Assembly: GCF_943737005.1 (NCBI RefSeq)
Contig: NZ_CALSFU010000016.1
Location: forward strand, 62,001 to 126,000
Source of the DNA: Achromobacter sp. Marseille-Q4962
GTDB taxonomy: Bacteria; Pseudomonadota; Gammaproteobacteria; Burkholderiales; Burkholderiaceae_B
Direction of reading: 5' to 3'
Length of the DNA: 64,000 nt
A program made the translations under genes and the position numbers. Each line of letters starts with the position of its first letter. Positions within the stretch are counted from its first letter, which is position 1. The notes under the pieces are model-generated. The model was not told the origin of the DNA. It was given only the letters and a program-made list of their open reading frames with translations, and did no database searches. Positions 46,800-57,427 of this stretch are shown piece by piece.

Positions 46800-49700
46800 T
46801 CAGCGCCCGCCGGACTCGGGCCAGCTTTCGCCGGGGCCGGACTGCGGGCGCGCGGGCGATCCGGGGCCGGCCTGCGTCTCCTCCTCCGGCTCGATCTTCG
46901 GGTCGTCCCAGCTGCCCGTCACCCGGTATTGCACGGTCATGGCGCGCGCCAGGGGCTGCTTGAGAAGCCACTGCGTAACGAAGGCGCCCAGCCCGATCAG
47001 CGGATTCACCGCCAGCGCCGTCACCACCGCCGCGCCGCTGGCGTCCAGGTTGGGAATCACCACGGCCTTCATGTCCCAGCGTTCCAGGATGAGGTTGACG
47101 CTGCCCGCCAGCACGATGGCCGCCACGGGGCCGTTGATCTTGTAGCCCTCGGTGGACAGCAATCCATCCGCGAGCTTCAGCTGGCCGCGCACTGTATCGA
47201 ACGGGAACCCCTCGCGCAGCAGATTGGTCGGGTTCACGTCCAGCCGGGCCAGGCGCTGCAGGGATTGCAGCGACAGCAGCTCCAGCAGGCGCGCGGTGCG
47301 CGAATTCACGTGCATGAAGCGCCCCTTGTCCAGGCTGACTTCGGCCTCGCCCGACAGGTCGGCGATACGCTGCGTCCAGGGCAGGTTGCGCCAGGTCACG
47401 TTGCCCTTGACCGTGCCCGTGCCGCCCGAGGCCACCTGCTGGAACCCGATGCGGTCCAGGAAGCCGCCGAGGTCGGCGAACTTCACCTCCGCATCCACCG
47501 TCAGGCCGCGGTCGGCGCCGTCCAGCCGCCATTGCCCGGTTGCGTTGAGGCCGGCCTGGGGATTGGAGATGGCGAGCTGGTCCAGGCGCCAGCGGCGCCC
47601 CCGCTCCAGGTTGGTGCCGCGCACGGTGAGCGTGCCCAGCTTCTTGCCGTAGAGCAGAAACTCCTCGGCGCGCAGGTCCACCGCGGGAATATCGGACAGG
47701 TCGCTGCTGGATGACAGCGCCTGGTCCGCCTGGTTGGTATCGTCGGGGCCGCCCAGCGACAGGTGCTTCAGGCGCGCCGTGATCTGGCCGGCGATGGCGC
47801 CCGAGGCCTCGCGCCACTCCAGCGCGCCGGCGGCCTGCCTGGAGTCGATGTCCACGCGCCATTGATTGGGAGCCGGGCGGGTGGCGAACAGGGTCAGCGA
47901 ATGCAGCGTGTAGCCGCTCAGCCGCATCAGGCCGGTGGACAGGCTGACCCGGTCGACCGGCGGCAGCATCGGCCGCGAGGCGCGCCGGCCTTTGCCGGGC
48001 GGCGCCTCGAACCCGTCGCCCACGGTTTCCCAGCCGTCGATGTCGGTTTCCGGCATCTGCACATTGAAGCTCAACCCCCGGTCCGGCAGGCTCGCCGGCC
48101 GTCCGATCCCGATCGCCGCCTTGTTGAAATAGGACGCGGAAGCGTCGGCCGGGTCGTGCTCGAACAGCCCGTTGACCTCGTCGCCCAGCGTGAAGGTGAG
48201 CCAGCGCCGGTTGCGCGCTCCGTGGTCTTGCGCCGCGCCCCACTGCACCTTGAGCAGGCGCGATGCCTGCGCGGTCTTGCCCATGGGAGCGGGCATGTCG
48301 ATGGCCATGCCCGCGAGGTCGGACTGCACGGCGATTTCCACCGCGCCGCCCTTCTGGTAGCCCAGCTGTCCGCGATAGCTCGCCTTGCCGCTGAACCGCG
48401 ACATGGAAGGCGTGTTGCTCACCTGCGTGAGCTGCGACGCGGCCAGCGTGCCGTCGAACGCCAGCCTGTCGGAGGGCTGGCCCAGCTGCCCCGAAATGCG
48501 GGCCGGTCCCCCCAGGAACTGGCCGCGCAGCTCGGGCACCCGCAAGCCGGTTTCCGAGAACTCCAGCGTGCCCCGCAGCTGGGAAAGCGCGGGCATTTCC
48601 GGCATCAGGGAAAAGGTGTTGTCGGCAAAGGAAATACGGCCCTCCACCTGCGTGTCGTCGGCATTGAAAAGCGGCACGCGCAGCTTGAGCGCGAGGCGCC
48701 AGTCGCCCGTGCCGCGCGCTTCGTCCAGCGCGCCGTCCAGCAGGCCGCCCAGCGGCGAATTGGCGGCCATGGCCAGGTACGCCGGCACGGGCCCGGATGT
48801 CTGGCCGTCCACCAGCAGCTCGGCCTCGTGCTCCATGTTGGGAATGGTGGCGTTGACCTGTCCCAGCGCCACCTTGTGCTCCGGGCCGGTGCGGGCCCAG
48901 GCGCCGCCGCGGCTGTCCAGGCTCAGGCTGACCTTGTCGATGCGGAAACTGCCCGACAGGTTCTCGAGCACCGGCCAGCCCTTGCGATGGCCGTGGGCGG
49001 GCGCGTAATCCACCGTGGCGCCGGCGTAATTGCCGGCCAGCACGAATTCCCCCTCGTCCCCCGGGGCAGCGAAGGGAAAATCAGACAGGTCCCCGCGCAA
49101 AGTGAGCGCCGCGGCGCTCAGTTCTCCGGCCCGCAGCCCCGTGGACAGCCATTCGCGCGCATCCCGGTTCACTTCCAGCGGCAGGTAGCGATGGATGGCC
49201 GGCATGGCGGCGCGCACCAGCGTGCCGCTGATGTCGGCCCGGCCGGCCGCCGTCTTGCCCTGGGCATACCACTGCCCGCGCAGACGCAGTTCCAGGTCGG
49301 CGTTCTGCAGGCGCAATTGCCCCACGTCCAGATACCAGTTGCGCGCGTCGGCGCCCTTGATGCCCGCCGACAGCTCGAGCCGGTCCGCCTCCAGCCTGGG
49401 CTGCTCGAATATGCCCGGCAGGTCCGCCTGGACCTGCTCCGACACTGCCCGGACCGAGAGATCGGGCGCGCCCGGGCTGCGCGCAAAGGGCAGATCGCGG
49501 CCCGCGAGGAAGTCGCCCGGCTTGCCCTGGACGTGCACCTGGATTTGTCCGGCACGCAGGGCCGGCCCGTCTTCCGCCGACCGCCACGCCAGCCCCCGGA
49601 GCGCGGCGTCCGCGGTCAGATCGGTGAACTTGCCATGCTCCAGCGCCAGCCAGGCCCGTGCGCCGATGCGTCCCGCCCACGGCGGCACGTCCAGCCAGGG

Positions 49701-50486
49701 CCGCCAGGCCGCGGGCTCGGCATCGTCCAGTTCGGCGTACAGCTGGCCGCTCCAGCTCGCGGGGTCGGCCGGATGCGCCGAGAACAGGCTGCGGTTGAAC
49801 TCGCCGCGCAGGCCCAGCCGGCGGCCGAGCGCCGGTTCGGCCGCCGCGCTCAACGCAAAGCGGTGCGAAAGCTGGCCGTTCCTGACCAGCAGGTTCACAT
49901 TGCGCAGCAGCAGCTCGGGGGCCTGCCGCCGTTCGTCCTGCCAGCGCAGCGTCGCGTCGCGTAAGACGATTTCGCGCTGGCGGGCCAGCCAGCGCAGCGC
50001 GGGATGGTTCAGGTCGGCCTGGTGGTCGCTCGTATTCAGGTCGATGGACTGCCCCGCCACCCACAGGTGATTGCCGGCATCGCGCCGCAGGGTGAGTTCG
50101 GGCCGGTCCACGCGCAACTGGATGAGCGTGGGCGACAGGGCCAGCACGCTGCGCCAGCCCAGCACCGCCGACACGGCGGGCAGCGTCAGGACCGGATCGG
50201 AGCCAGAGACGGAGCCGGAATCGGGGCTGGCTCCGTCGCCGCTTTCGTAGACCCGCACCCGGTCGAGGTCCAGCCGCGGATTGAGTCCCTGCCAGTCGGC
50301 CCGGATCTCGCCGATGCGCACCTGGGCGCCCAGGGTGCGGCTGGCGTACGCTTCGATCTGGGGCCGCCATTCGTCGACACGGGGCAGCACCCAGTACCGC
50401 ACGCCCAGCAAGCCGGCGGCCGCCACGCCATAAATGGCCAGCGCGCCCCAGAACAGGCAGCGGAGCACTTTTTTCGAAACAGACAC
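46800..50486 (-). CDS. yhdP: YhdP/AsmA-like envelope phospholipid-transport protein
   Basis: The protein has 1228 residues, close to the YhdP family size of about 1260. One N-terminal membrane span ([20 protein letters not shown]) anchors a very long periplasmic beta-rich chain with many repeated short strands. [20 protein letters not shown] is the typical AsmA/YhdP N-terminal motif, and [14 protein letters not shown] and [20 protein letters not shown] mark the C-terminal AsmA-like part. YhdP, with TamB and YdbH, is thought to form a bridge carrying phospholipids to the outer membrane. It is divergent from glnE. Confidence 0.93.
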   Translation of the reverse strand: MSVSKKVLRCLFWGALAIYGVAAAGLLGVRYWVLPRVDEWRPQIEAYASRTLGAQVRIGEIRADWQGLNPRLDLDRVRVYESGDGASPDSGSVSGSDPVLTLPAVSAVLGWRSVLALSPTLIQLRVDRPELTLRRDAGNHLWVAGQSIDLNTSDHQADLNHPALRWLARQREIVLRDATLRWQDERRQAPELLLRNVNLLVRNGQLSHRFALSAAAEPALGRRLGLRGEFNRSLFSAHPADPASWSGQLYAELDDAEPAAWRPWLDVPPWAGRIGARAWLALEHGKFTDLTADAALRGLAWRSAEDGPALRAGQIQVHVQGKPGDFLAGRDLPFARSPGAPDLSVRAVSEQVQADLPGIFEQPRLEADRLELSAGIKGADARNWYLDVGQLRLQNADLELRLRGQWYAQGKTAAGRADISGTLVRAAMPAIHRYLPLEVNRDAREWLSTGLRAGELSAAALTLRGDLSDFPFAAPGDEGEFVLAGNYAGATVDYAPAHGHRKGWPVLENLSGSFRIDKVSLSLDSRGGAWARTGPEHKVALGQVNATIPNMEHEAELLVDGQTSGPVPAYLAMAANSPLGGLLDGALDEARGTGDWRLALKLRVPLFNADDTQVEGRISFADNTFSLMPEMPALSQLRGTLEFSETGLRVPELRGQFLGGPARISGQLGQPSDRLAFDGTLAASQLTQVSNTPSMSRFSGKASYRGQLGYQKGGAVEIAVQSDLAGMAIDMPAPMGKTAQASRLLKVQWGAAQDHGARNRRWLTFTLGDEVNGLFEHDPADASASYFNKAAIGIGRPASLPDRGLSFNVQMPETDIDGWETVGDGFEAPPGKGRRASRPMLPPVDRVSLSTGLMRLSGYTLHSLTLFATRPAPNQWRVDIDSRQAAGALEWREASGAIAGQITARLKHLSLGGPDDTNQADQALSSSSDLSDIPAVDLRAEEFLLYGKKLGTLTVRGTNLERGRRWRLDQLAISNPQAGLNATGQWRLDGADRGLTVDAEVKFADLGGFLDRIGFQQVASGGTGTVKGNVTWRNLPWTQRIADLSGEAEVSLDKGRFMHVNSRTARLLELLSLQSLQRLARLDVNPTNLLREGFPFDTVRGQLKLADGLLSTEGYKINGPVAAIVLAGSVNLILERWDMKAVVIPNLDASGAAVVTALAVNPLIGLGAFVTQWLLKQPLARAMTVQYRVTGSWDDPKIEPEEETQAGPGSPARPQSGPGESWPESGGR

Positions 50487-50567
50487 GGGTCGATGGGCAG
50501 GAAGGAAGGTCTTGCGGTATCGTCCCCACTTATACCTGAAACCCGTGCCTTCTGCCGGCCTTTTGCC

Positions 50568-53339
50568 ATGTCAACTTCCGATCTGCTCGCCCCCGCCCTG
50601 GCCTGGTCCGGCCATTTGCGCCGGCGCCTCGATGCCCGCCCCGAACTGGCCGGCTGGCTGCGAACCGAGGCGCTCCAGCCCCTGACGCCCGCCCGCCTCG
50701 CCGCCTGGCGCGACGCGCTGGCCGGCACGGACGCCGCCGCGATTCTGCCGGTGGACGCCTGCCGCGTCGTGCTGCGCCAATTGCGCGAACGCGTGTTCTG
50801 CACCCTCATCGTGCGCGACGTGGCGGGCCTGGCCGACCTCGAAGAAGTGGTGGGCGCCATGACCGCGCTGGCGGACCTGGCGGTCGGCGAAGCCTACCGC
50901 AGCGTGGCGGCCGAGATGGCCGGCGTGCATGGCGTGCCCATCGACCCGTCCACCGGCAAGCCCCAGGAAATGCTGATCCTGGGCATGGGCAAGCTGGGCG
51001 GATGCGAGCTCAATGTCTCCTCGGACATCGACCTCATCATGCTGTACGGCGAAGAAGGCGAAACCGGCGGGCCGCGGCGGATCAGCCATCATGAGTTCTA
51101 CGGCCGGCTGACGCGCCGCATGATGCCGGTGCTGTCGGAGGTGGACGCACACGGGCAGGTCTTCCGCACCGACCTGCGCCTGCGGCCGGACGGCGACGCC
51201 GGCCCGCTGGCGTGGAGCCTCGACGCGCTGGAGCATTACCTGATCGGCCAGGGCCGCGAATGGGAGCGCTATGCCTGGCTGAAAGCGCGGCTGATGCCCG
51301 CGCATGCCTTCGCGGGCAGCGACAGCGCGCCGCAGGCGCGCCAGCTCGAAAGCCTGCGCGTGCCCTTCGTCTACCGCAAGTATTTCGATTTCGACGCGCT
51401 GGCCTCGCTGCGCGCGCTGCGCGAGCGCATCCGCCAGGACTGGCAGCGCCGCGCCATGGCCCGCAACGGCATCGACAGCGCCAATAACATCAAGCTGGGC
51501 GACGGCGGCATCCGCGAAATCGAATTCGTGGTCCAGCTAGCGCAACTGATCCGCGGCGGGCGCATGCCGGCCCTGCAGAAGCGCGGCCTGCTCGAAGCCC
51601 TGCAGGCCGAGGCCGCGGCCGGGCTGCTGCCCGAAGACGATGCCCGCCGGCTCGTGGAGGCTTACCGCTACCTGCGCCGCACCGAGCACATGCTGCAGTA
51701 CCGCGAAGACGAGCAGACCCACTTGCTGCCCGGCGACGCGTCGCTGCGCGCGGCCCTGGCGCGGGCAATGGGCCTGGCGCCGGAGGAATTCGAGGCCACG
51801 CTGGCCGAGCACCGCGCATTCGTCTCGCGCACCTTCCGCAACGTTTTCCGGCTGGTCGGCATGGGCGATACGGAAGAGCCGGCCGCGCCCGGCGCCCGCG
51901 ACGACGACGCCGCGGAAAACGACCTCGACGCCCAGATCCGCGAGGCGTTCGGCGACCAGGCCGAAGACCTGCAGCGGCGCGCCGAGACCCTGCTTGCCAG
52001 CCACCGCGTGCGCAGCCTGCCCGACGGCAGCCGGCGCCGGCTCGAGACGCTGCTGCCGGCGGCGCTGCGCGCCGCGCTGCAGACGCCCGCCCCGGCCCAG
52101 GCCGCCGTGCGGCTGTTCGACCTCATCGAAACCATCGCCCAGCGCAGCGCCTATCTCGCCCTGCTGGCCGAATACCCCGACACGCTGGCGCGCGTGGCGC
52201 GCATGATGGCGGCCAGCCCCTGGGCGGCCCAGTACCTCACCCAGCATCCGCTGCTGCTGGACAGCCTGATCGACTGGCGCACGCTTTTCGAGCCGCTGGA
52301 TTTCGCCCAGATCGGACGCCAGCTCGCCGCCGACCTCGACGCCTGCCGCCTGCCCGACGGCGAACCCGACATCGAGCGCCAGATGAACCTGATGCGCGAC
52401 GTGCAGCGCCAGGCGAGCTTCCAGCTGCTGGCGCAGGACCTCGAAGGCGAGCTCTCGGTGGAAAAGCTGGCCGACCAGCTCTCGGCCCTGGCCGACCTGC
52501 TGCTCACCGAAACCATCCGGCGCGTCTGGCCGCTGGTTAACCGCAAGGCGGGCGCGGAGCCGCGTTTCGCCGTCATTGCCTACGGCAAGCTGGGAGGCAA
52601 GGAACTGGGCTACGCCTCCGACCTGGACCTGGTGTTCCTCTACGACGATCCGCGCGAGGACGCCTACGAGGTCTACGCCAAGCTGGGCCGGCGCATGACC
52701 TCCTGGCTGTCCACCATGACGTCTTCCGGACGGCTTTACGAAGTGGACCTGCGGCTGCGGCCCGACGGCGATGCCGGCCTGCTGGCCGTTTCCGTGGAAG
52801 CCTTCGAGCAATACCAGCGCCAGCATGCCTGGGCCTGGGAACACCAGGCGCTGACCCGCGCCCGGTACGCGGCGGGCAACGCCGAGGTAGGCGCGCGCTT
52901 CGAGCAGATCCGCGAAGAGATCCTGCTCCTGCCGCGCGACCCCCTGGCCCTGCGCAAGGACGTGCTGGAAATGCGGGACAAGATCGGCGCCGGCCACCCG
53001 AACCCCAGCGGGCTTTTCGATCTGAAGCACGATCGGGGCGGCATGGTCGATGTGGAGTTCGTCACCCAGTACCTGGTGCTCTGCCATGCGCGCACCCACC
53101 CGGTGCTGGTGCGCAACCTCGGCAATATCGCCCTGCTGCGGCTGGCCGGCGAAGCCGGACTGATACCGGCCGACCTCGCCCTGCGGGCGGGCGATGCCTA
53201 TCGCACGCTGCGCCGCGCGCAGCACCAGCTCAGGCTGCAGGGCGTGGAAAAGGCCCGCGTGGCGCCCGACCAGCTCCAGGACGAACGCGCCTCGGTGCGC
53301 CGGCTATGGGACACCGTGCTCGGCGGCAACTCGTCGTAA
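50568..53339 (+). CDS. glnE: bifunctional glutamine synthetase adenylyltransferase/deadenylase
   Basis: The protein has 923 residues from the ATG at 50568 ([16 protein letters not shown]); the open frame extends upstream, but into yhdP DNA. Two nucleotidyltransferase domains are visible. The N-terminal one ([20 protein letters not shown], about residue 141) removes AMP. The C-terminal one ([20 protein letters not shown], about residue 672) adds AMP to glutamine synthetase. A central regulatory domain binds PII in the family. It controls nitrogen assimilation. queH follows after 35 bases. Confidence 0.96.
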   Translation: MSTSDLLAPALAWSGHLRRRLDARPELAGWLRTEALQPLTPARLAAWRDALAGTDAAAILPVDACRVVLRQLRERVFCTLIVRDVAGLADLEEVVGAMTALADLAVGEAYRSVAAEMAGVHGVPIDPSTGKPQEMLILGMGKLGGCELNVSSDIDLIMLYGEEGETGGPRRISHHEFYGRLTRRMMPVLSEVDAHGQVFRTDLRLRPDGDAGPLAWSLDALEHYLIGQGREWERYAWLKARLMPAHAFAGSDSAPQARQLESLRVPFVYRKYFDFDALASLRALRERIRQDWQRRAMARNGIDSANNIKLGDGGIREIEFVVQLAQLIRGGRMPALQKRGLLEALQAEAAAGLLPEDDARRLVEAYRYLRRTEHMLQYREDEQTHLLPGDASLRAALARAMGLAPEEFEATLAEHRAFVSRTFRNVFRLVGMGDTEEPAAPGARDDDAAENDLDAQIREAFGDQAEDLQRRAETLLASHRVRSLPDGSRRRLETLLPAALRAALQTPAPAQAAVRLFDLIETIAQRSAYLALLAEYPDTLARVARMMAASPWAAQYLTQHPLLLDSLIDWRTLFEPLDFAQIGRQLAADLDACRLPDGEPDIERQMNLMRDVQRQASFQLLAQDLEGELSVEKLADQLSALADLLLTETIRRVWPLVNRKAGAEPRFAVIAYGKLGGKELGYASDLDLVFLYDDPREDAYEVYAKLGRRMTSWLSTMTSSGRLYEVDLRLRPDGDAGLLAVSVEAFEQYQRQHAWAWEHQALTRARYAAGNAEVGARFEQIREEILLLPRDPLALRKDVLEMRDKIGAGHPNPSGLFDLKHDRGGMVDVEFVTQYLVLCHARTHPVLVRNLGNIALLRLAGEAGLIPADLALRAGDAYRTLRRAQHQLRLQGVEKARVAPDQLQDERASVRRLWDTVLGGNSS

Positions 53340-53374
53340 AATAAGGATTTTTACGCTTTGCCCCAGAGTCAGCC

Positions 53375-54049
53375 ATGTCCGAACTCGTGCGCCCCAAACT
53401 CGAATTGCCCGCCGGCCGCCGCAAGGTGCTGCTGCACTCGTGCTGCGCGCCCTGTTCCGGCGAGGTCATGGAGGCCATGACCGCTTCCGGCATCGACTAC
53501 GCCATCTACTTCTACAACCCGAACATCCATCCGGTCAAAGAGTACGAAATCCGCAAGCAGGAGAACATCCGCTTCGCGCAGCAGCACGGCATCGAGTTCA
53601 TCGATGCCGACTACGACATGGACAACTGGTTCGAGCGGGTCAAGGGACTGGAAAACGAACCCGAACGCGGCGAGCGCTGCACGGTCTGCTTCGACATGCG
53701 CTTCGAGCGCACCGCCCTGTATGCGCACGAACACGGCTTCGACACCATCACCAGCTCGCTGGGCATTTCGCGCTGGAAGGACATGAACCAGATCAACGGC
53801 TGCGGCGAACGCGCCGCCGCCCGCTATGACGACCTGGTCTACTGGACCTACAACTGGCGCAAGGGCGGCGGTTCGCAGCGCATGATCGAGATCTCCAAGC
53901 GCGAGAACTTCTACCAGCAGGAATACTGCGGCTGCGTGTACTCGCTGCGCGACACCAACCGCCACCGCCGCGCCCAGGGCCGCGACCGCATCCACATCGG
54001 CGTGAAGTTCTACGGCAAGGAAGGTCTGGTCAGCGAGGAAAATCTGTAA
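53375..54049 (+). CDS. queH: epoxyqueuosine reductase QueH
   Basis: The protein has 224 residues. QueH performs the last step of queuosine synthesis, reducing epoxyqueuosine in tRNA; it is unrelated to QueG. The family Cys ligands for Fe-S and metal binding are in [13 protein letters not shown] (Cys23, Cys24, Cys27) and [10 protein letters not shown], and a later YCGCVYS is present. [20 protein letters not shown] is diagnostic. The C-terminal region after CGCVYS is longer than in minimal QueH proteins. It may be co-transcribed with glnE. Confidence 0.93.
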   Translation: MSELVRPKLELPAGRRKVLLHSCCAPCSGEVMEAMTASGIDYAIYFYNPNIHPVKEYEIRKQENIRFAQQHGIEFIDADYDMDNWFERVKGLENEPERGERCTVCFDMRFERTALYAHEHGFDTITSSLGISRWKDMNQINGCGERAAARYDDLVYWTYNWRKGGGSQRMIEISKRENFYQQEYCGCVYSLRDTNRHRRAQGRDRIHIGVKFYGKEGLVSEENL

Positions 54050-54057
54050 AGACCTGA

Positions 54058-54090
54058 CCAGGCGCGGCCGGCCAGGCGCGGCCGGCCAGG
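54058..54090. repeat. 14-bp tandem repeat, 2.4 copies
   Basis: CCAGGCGCGGCCGG occurs at 54058-54071 and 54072-54085, and CCAGG begins a third copy. It fills the gap between the converging queH and AraC-type genes. Inner GGCCGGCC makes it self-complementary. There is no T-run. Confidence 0.85.
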
Positions 54091-54094
54091 CCAG

Positions 54095-55054
54095 CTATCG
54101 CCCCTGCCCCTGCCGCCGGCACTCCGAAGGCGTGAGCCCGTAGCGCGCGCGAAACGCGTGGCTGAACCGCGCCGCGTCGGAAAATCCATGGCGGTAGGCG
54201 ATGTCGCCGATCTGGCGGCCCGCCTGGGCTGCGTCGCACAACACTTCGCGGCAGCGCTCGAGGCGCGCGCTCAGGATGAAATCGGCCGGCGTGGTCGAGG
54301 CCAGCGCGAACAGGTTGTAGAGGTAGCGGCGGGACACGCGGAACGCCGCCGCGACCTTCGCGGGCGACAGCAAGGGGTCATGCAGGTTGTCCAGGATGTA
54401 CTGCTGCGCGCGCCGTAACTGCGCCTGCCGCAGCTCCGCCTGGCCCAGGCCGGACGCTCTGCCGGTCTGCTCGCTGATATCCAGCCCCATCATCTGCAGC
54501 ACCGCGTTGGCGGCGTCGCGCGCCGCGCTGTCCGACAGGTTGGCATGCTCGCTCAGCGCCACGCGCAGCAGGTCCATCGCCATGCGCCCGCAGCCGTGGC
54601 GGGCGCTGAAACGCCGCGCGACCGCATGCTGCACGCTGGGCTGCCAGGCCTCCAGCTGCTTGCCCGGCACCTGCATGACGAGAAAGTGCGCGTCGTCGTC
54701 CACGTCTACCTCGTAGGGCCGCGCGGTGTCGTAGATGCCCCATTCGCCCGGATTCAGCAGCGCGCTGCGCGCGGCCTGGCGGATCTCGCTGCGGCCGGCG
54801 AGCTGCAGCGTGACTTTGTAGCCCGGCGCTTCCGCGCGGTCGGCCAGCGCGCGCGTGCGGCGCACGCACTGGGCGCTCGTGTGCAGCTCGCTGACCTGCA
54901 TCCAGCCCAGTGCGCCCACCGCCACACTGCTGCGAAAGCGCGACGGATACACCGCGGACACGTCCAGCGGGACGAAGGTGCTGCTGATGCTTTCCTTCCA
55001 GCTCGCGCAATCGCGGAATTCCGTGCGCGCGCCGTGCAAAAGGAAGTGGGACAT
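54095..55054 (-). CDS. AraC-family regulator, FeaR-like
   Basis: The protein has 319 residues from the ATG at 55054 (MSHFLLHGARTEFRDCASWK), which has GGAG at the right distance. The N-terminal domain (WMQVSELHTSAQCVRRTRAL; NPGEWGIYDTARPYEVDVDD) is of the AraC-binding-like type found in FeaR. The C-terminal AraC double HTH is clear (LLSPAKVAAAFRVSRRYLYN; IGDIAYRHGFSDAARFSHAF). FeaR activates amine oxidase and phenylacetaldehyde dehydrogenase genes in E. coli. Here the gene directly follows the aau operon, so the same job is likely. An earlier ATG at 55120 would add 22 residues. Confidence 0.87.
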   Translation of the reverse strand: MSHFLLHGARTEFRDCASWKESISSTFVPLDVSAVYPSRFRSSVAVGALGWMQVSELHTSAQCVRRTRALADRAEAPGYKVTLQLAGRSEIRQAARSALLNPGEWGIYDTARPYEVDVDDDAHFLVMQVPGKQLEAWQPSVQHAVARRFSARHGCGRMAMDLLRVALSEHANLSDSAARDAANAVLQMMGLDISEQTGRASGLGQAELRQAQLRRAQQYILDNLHDPLLSPAKVAAAFRVSRRYLYNLFALASTTPADFILSARLERCREVLCDAAQAGRQIGDIAYRHGFSDAARFSHAFRARYGLTPSECRRQGQGR

Positions 55055-55235
55055 GGCGACTCCGGCGGCCCCAGACGGCGCGCCTGCGTATGCGTGTTGC
55101 CGATGGCTGGGCAAGAACATTGTGCTGCCTCTTTCTAGCACCCGCCGTCCGGGCCGAGTATCCGTGACAACCCTACGAAACGGGTTCGCCGGGGACATCC
55201 ATTCTCCCCGCCCGCGTTGCCGGGACGACATGGCT

Positions 55236-55745
55236 CTACGGCTTGCGATCGCTGCCGTAGGAATATGCCGAGGGCGTCAGCCCCTGCTGCGCCAGTGCGC
55301 GCGCCAGGGCGTGCCGAACCGGCACCACGTCGTCGTAGCGCCTGGGCCGCAGCGCCGCCACTTCGGCCTGCGTGTAGGGGCGGAAGTCCGCCGGCAGCTG
55401 GCGAGGACTGAACTCGCGCAGCAGCCAGTTCAGCACCGCGGCCAATTCCGCGTCGCTCAACTGCGATTGCGCGGCGCCCGGCACGCGGACCAGGTACTCG
55501 CGGCCCGCCGGCAGCGCCAGGAACATGCCCACCGAATCGCGGAAATCGGGAATGGCGTGGCGCGCGCTGCCGCGGCCGTCGACCCGGTGGCAGCCGGCGC
55601 ACTGCAGTACGTAGTCCGCCCTCGCCGCTTCCCACAGGCGCTGCGCCTGCGCCGCGTCTGCCGCGCAGGCGAGCCCGGCCCAGGCCAGGCCGCACGCGGC
55701 GGCCCAGCCCCGCCATACCGGCAGGCGCGCGCGCCGTCCGTTCAT
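55236..55745 (-). CDS. monohaem c-type cytochrome of the aau cluster
   Basis: The protein has 169 residues. A signal peptide (MNGRRARLPVWRGWAAACGL, to about CAAD) precedes one haem site CAGCH (Cys49, Cys52, His53). Met residues in the mature part (SVGMFLALPAG) offer the sixth ligand. The Alcaligenes faecalis aromatic amine dehydrogenase cluster has a monohaem cytochrome in this position. It could receive electrons from the dehydrogenase, directly or through a copper protein not encoded here. The start overlaps the aauA stop by 4 bases. Confidence 0.85.
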   Translation of the reverse strand: MNGRRARLPVWRGWAAACGLAWAGLACAADAAQAQRLWEAARADYVLQCAGCHRVDGRGSARHAIPDFRDSVGMFLALPAGREYLVRVPGAAQSQLSDAELAAVLNWLLREFSPRQLPADFRPYTQAEVAALRPRRYDDVVPVRHALARALAQQGLTPSAYSYGSDRKP

Positions 55746-56263
55746 GGCTTCGGCTTGGGTTTGGCCAGTCCCACGACGACGGAAGTCGTGCAGTGGAAAA
55801 TGGACGATTCGTTGGACATGCACCAGTTCACGTCGTTGTGCAGGAACATCTGGTAGCCGGGCCGCTCGCGCTCGGCCGACGAGCACATGCACCGGCCGCA
55901 GGCGGTCTTGCCGCAGCAGTCGTTGTAGCTGATGAGATAGTCCTTGCCGTCCAGCGGATTGTGGCAGGTGCCCACCCACGACACGGCCGACGGCGACGTG
56001 CCCGGCGGGCATGACGTCATGGTGCCGCCGCAGCACGAGCACAGGAAGCCGTCCACCGCGCAGTAGCGCCAGTAATCGCAGGCAGTCTCGTCGGTCTGCG
56101 GCTTCTTGCCGCCGGCCGGCGCCGAACGCGCCACCGGCAGCACGGGCATGAGAAAGGCCGTGCCCACCAGCGCCTTGCCGATGCGGTTCAGGACGCTGCG
56201 ACGCGAAGTCGATTGCGCTATCGAGCGCGCCGCGCGCTCTCCCAGATTATCCAGCCAGCGCAT
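55742..56263 (-). CDS. aauA: aromatic amine dehydrogenase, light (TTQ) subunit
   Basis: The protein has 173 residues. The subunit carries tryptophan tryptophylquinone, made from Trp96 (SAVSWVGTCHNP) and Trp147 (NDVNWCMSNE), with the conserved Asp115 in SYNDCCGKTACGRC. A Tat-like leader (SRRSVLNRIGKALVG) exports it. Fourteen Cys are present, two more (Cys78, Cys122) than I recall for methylamine dehydrogenase. CAVDGFLCSCCGG and FLHNDVNWCM resemble the Alcaligenes faecalis AADH rather than MADH. It deaminates aromatic amines in the periplasm. It overlaps aauD by 17 bases. Confidence 0.94.
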   Translation of the reverse strand: MRWLDNLGERAARSIAQSTSRRSVLNRIGKALVGTAFLMPVLPVARSAPAGGKKPQTDETACDYWRYCAVDGFLCSCCGGTMTSCPPGTSPSAVSWVGTCHNPLDGKDYLISYNDCCGKTACGRCMCSSAERERPGYQMFLHNDVNWCMSNESSIFHCTTSVVVGLAKPKPKP

Positions 56264-56885
56264 TGCCGTTCTCCTCGCGCGAAACGCGCATTTCGTCCAT
56301 GGCGCCGCCCGCCAGGAAATCCTGCACCGAGGCCACGCCCAGCTCCTTCGCGGTGAACAGACTCTCGAGCTGTTCGCGCGAGTTGACCAGGCCCTTGGCG
56401 CGCAAGGCGCCCGTCTCGTCGATCAGCACCGCGTAGGGCAGTTTGCTGATCTGGAACTTCATGCCCAGCTCGGCCGACAGCACATAGGGAAAGCGCTCCA
56501 GCCCCGCCTGGCGGTAGAACGCCAGGTGCTCGGGCATCTCGCCGTCGCTGGCCAGCACGATGCGCAGCCAGCGGCTTTCGGTGCCGGCCACGGACTTCAG
56601 GATGGGCAGCAGCTTCTTGCACACCGGGCAGGTGGGCGAGAGAAAGAACAGCAGTTGGCTCTGCGCCCCGCCCGCGCCGATGGCCACGCGCCGGCCCTGC
56701 AGGTCCGGCAGTTCGAAACGCGGCGCGGGCTCGCCCACGGCCGGGCCCTTGTCCATGGTCAGCGCGCCCATCGGCGCGACACGCTCGTACAGCACGCCGA
56801 TCTGCCTCGACAACGCGAGGATCGCCAGCACGAGGCAGAGGATCACGCCCCACAACAGGAAATTCGAGATAACCAAGGCTTCCAT
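56247..56885 (-). CDS. aauD: AauD/MauD thioredoxin-like disulfide isomerase
   Basis: The protein has 212 residues. An N-terminal membrane anchor (MEALVISNFLLWGVILCLVL) is followed by a periplasmic thioredoxin-like domain with active site CPVC (FFLSPTCPVCKKLLPILK). MauD is needed to form the many disulfides of the light subunit. The ATG at 56885 was chosen because AAGGAG lies 6 bases before it; an ATG at 56900 overlapping aauE is the alternative. It lies between aauE and aauA as in the A. faecalis cluster. Confidence 0.92.
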   Translation of the reverse strand: MEALVISNFLLWGVILCLVLAILALSRQIGVLYERVAPMGALTMDKGPAVGEPAPRFELPDLQGRRVAIGAGGAQSQLLFFLSPTCPVCKKLLPILKSVAGTESRWLRIVLASDGEMPEHLAFYRQAGLERFPYVLSAELGMKFQISKLPYAVLIDETGALRAKGLVNSREQLESLFTAKELGVASVQDFLAGGAMDEMRVSREENGNALAG

Positions 56886-56896
56886 GGAAGACTCCT

Positions 56897-57427
56897 TCAT
56901 AAATGCTGCAACTTGAAATGCGAGGCAATCAGGTGATTGGCGGTGTAGTACAGCCCCACCGCGCTCAGGGTCAGACCCGCCACGGCCGCGGCGTCGGCGC
57001 CCTGCAGCGCGCGGGCCGCGCCGTGCGTCAGGGCCGGCAGCGCCCAGCACGCCAGCACCGCGTTGCGCGCGACCAGCCACCATGACAAGCCCATGCCGTG
57101 CGAAGCCGGGCCGCCGCAGCCGCAATCGATGTCGCGGCGCCCCCGCAGCAGATTGACGGCCAGCGCCGCGGTGGCCACAGCCAGCACCGCCAGGGCCAGC
57201 CAGGCGGCGCCCGCCCGCGTGGAAGGCGCCAGCAGCAGCGCGCCGGCCAGCGTCTCGGCCAGCACGAAGGCGTATGCGAAAGGCCGGCCCGCCAAGGCGG
57301 GCAGGATGCCGTAGGCCGCGACCGCGGCCGCGTAGCGCTGCGGATCGCGCAGCTTCTCCACTGCGCCCAGCAGCAGCACGCAGGCCAGCGCCGCGCTCGC
57401 GGCATGGATCAGGACGGGGTCGATCAT
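56897..57427 (-). CDS. aauE: AauE/MauE membrane protein for amine dehydrogenase maturation
   Basis: The protein has 176 residues with about five hydrophobic spans. LLRGRRDIDCGCGGPASHGM carries the conserved CxCGG of MauE. MauE works with MauD in light-subunit folding or disulfide formation. The start overlaps the aauB stop by 4 bases (ATGA), and aauD follows after 11 bases. Confidence 0.9.
   Translation of the reverse strand: MIDPVLIHAASAALACVLLLGAVEKLRDPQRYAAAVAAYGILPALAGRPFAYAFVLAETLAGALLLAPSTRAGAAWLALAVLAVATAALAVNLLRGRRDIDCGCGGPASHGMGLSWWLVARNAVLACWALPALTHGAARALQGADAAAVAGLTLSAVGLYYTANHLIASHFKLQHL

Noticed and set aside
45445-48243. Minus-strand open frame opposite rho that runs into yhdP DNA
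   Set aside because: Its second half is antisense to rho and its first half is yhdP in another frame; both real genes are complete.
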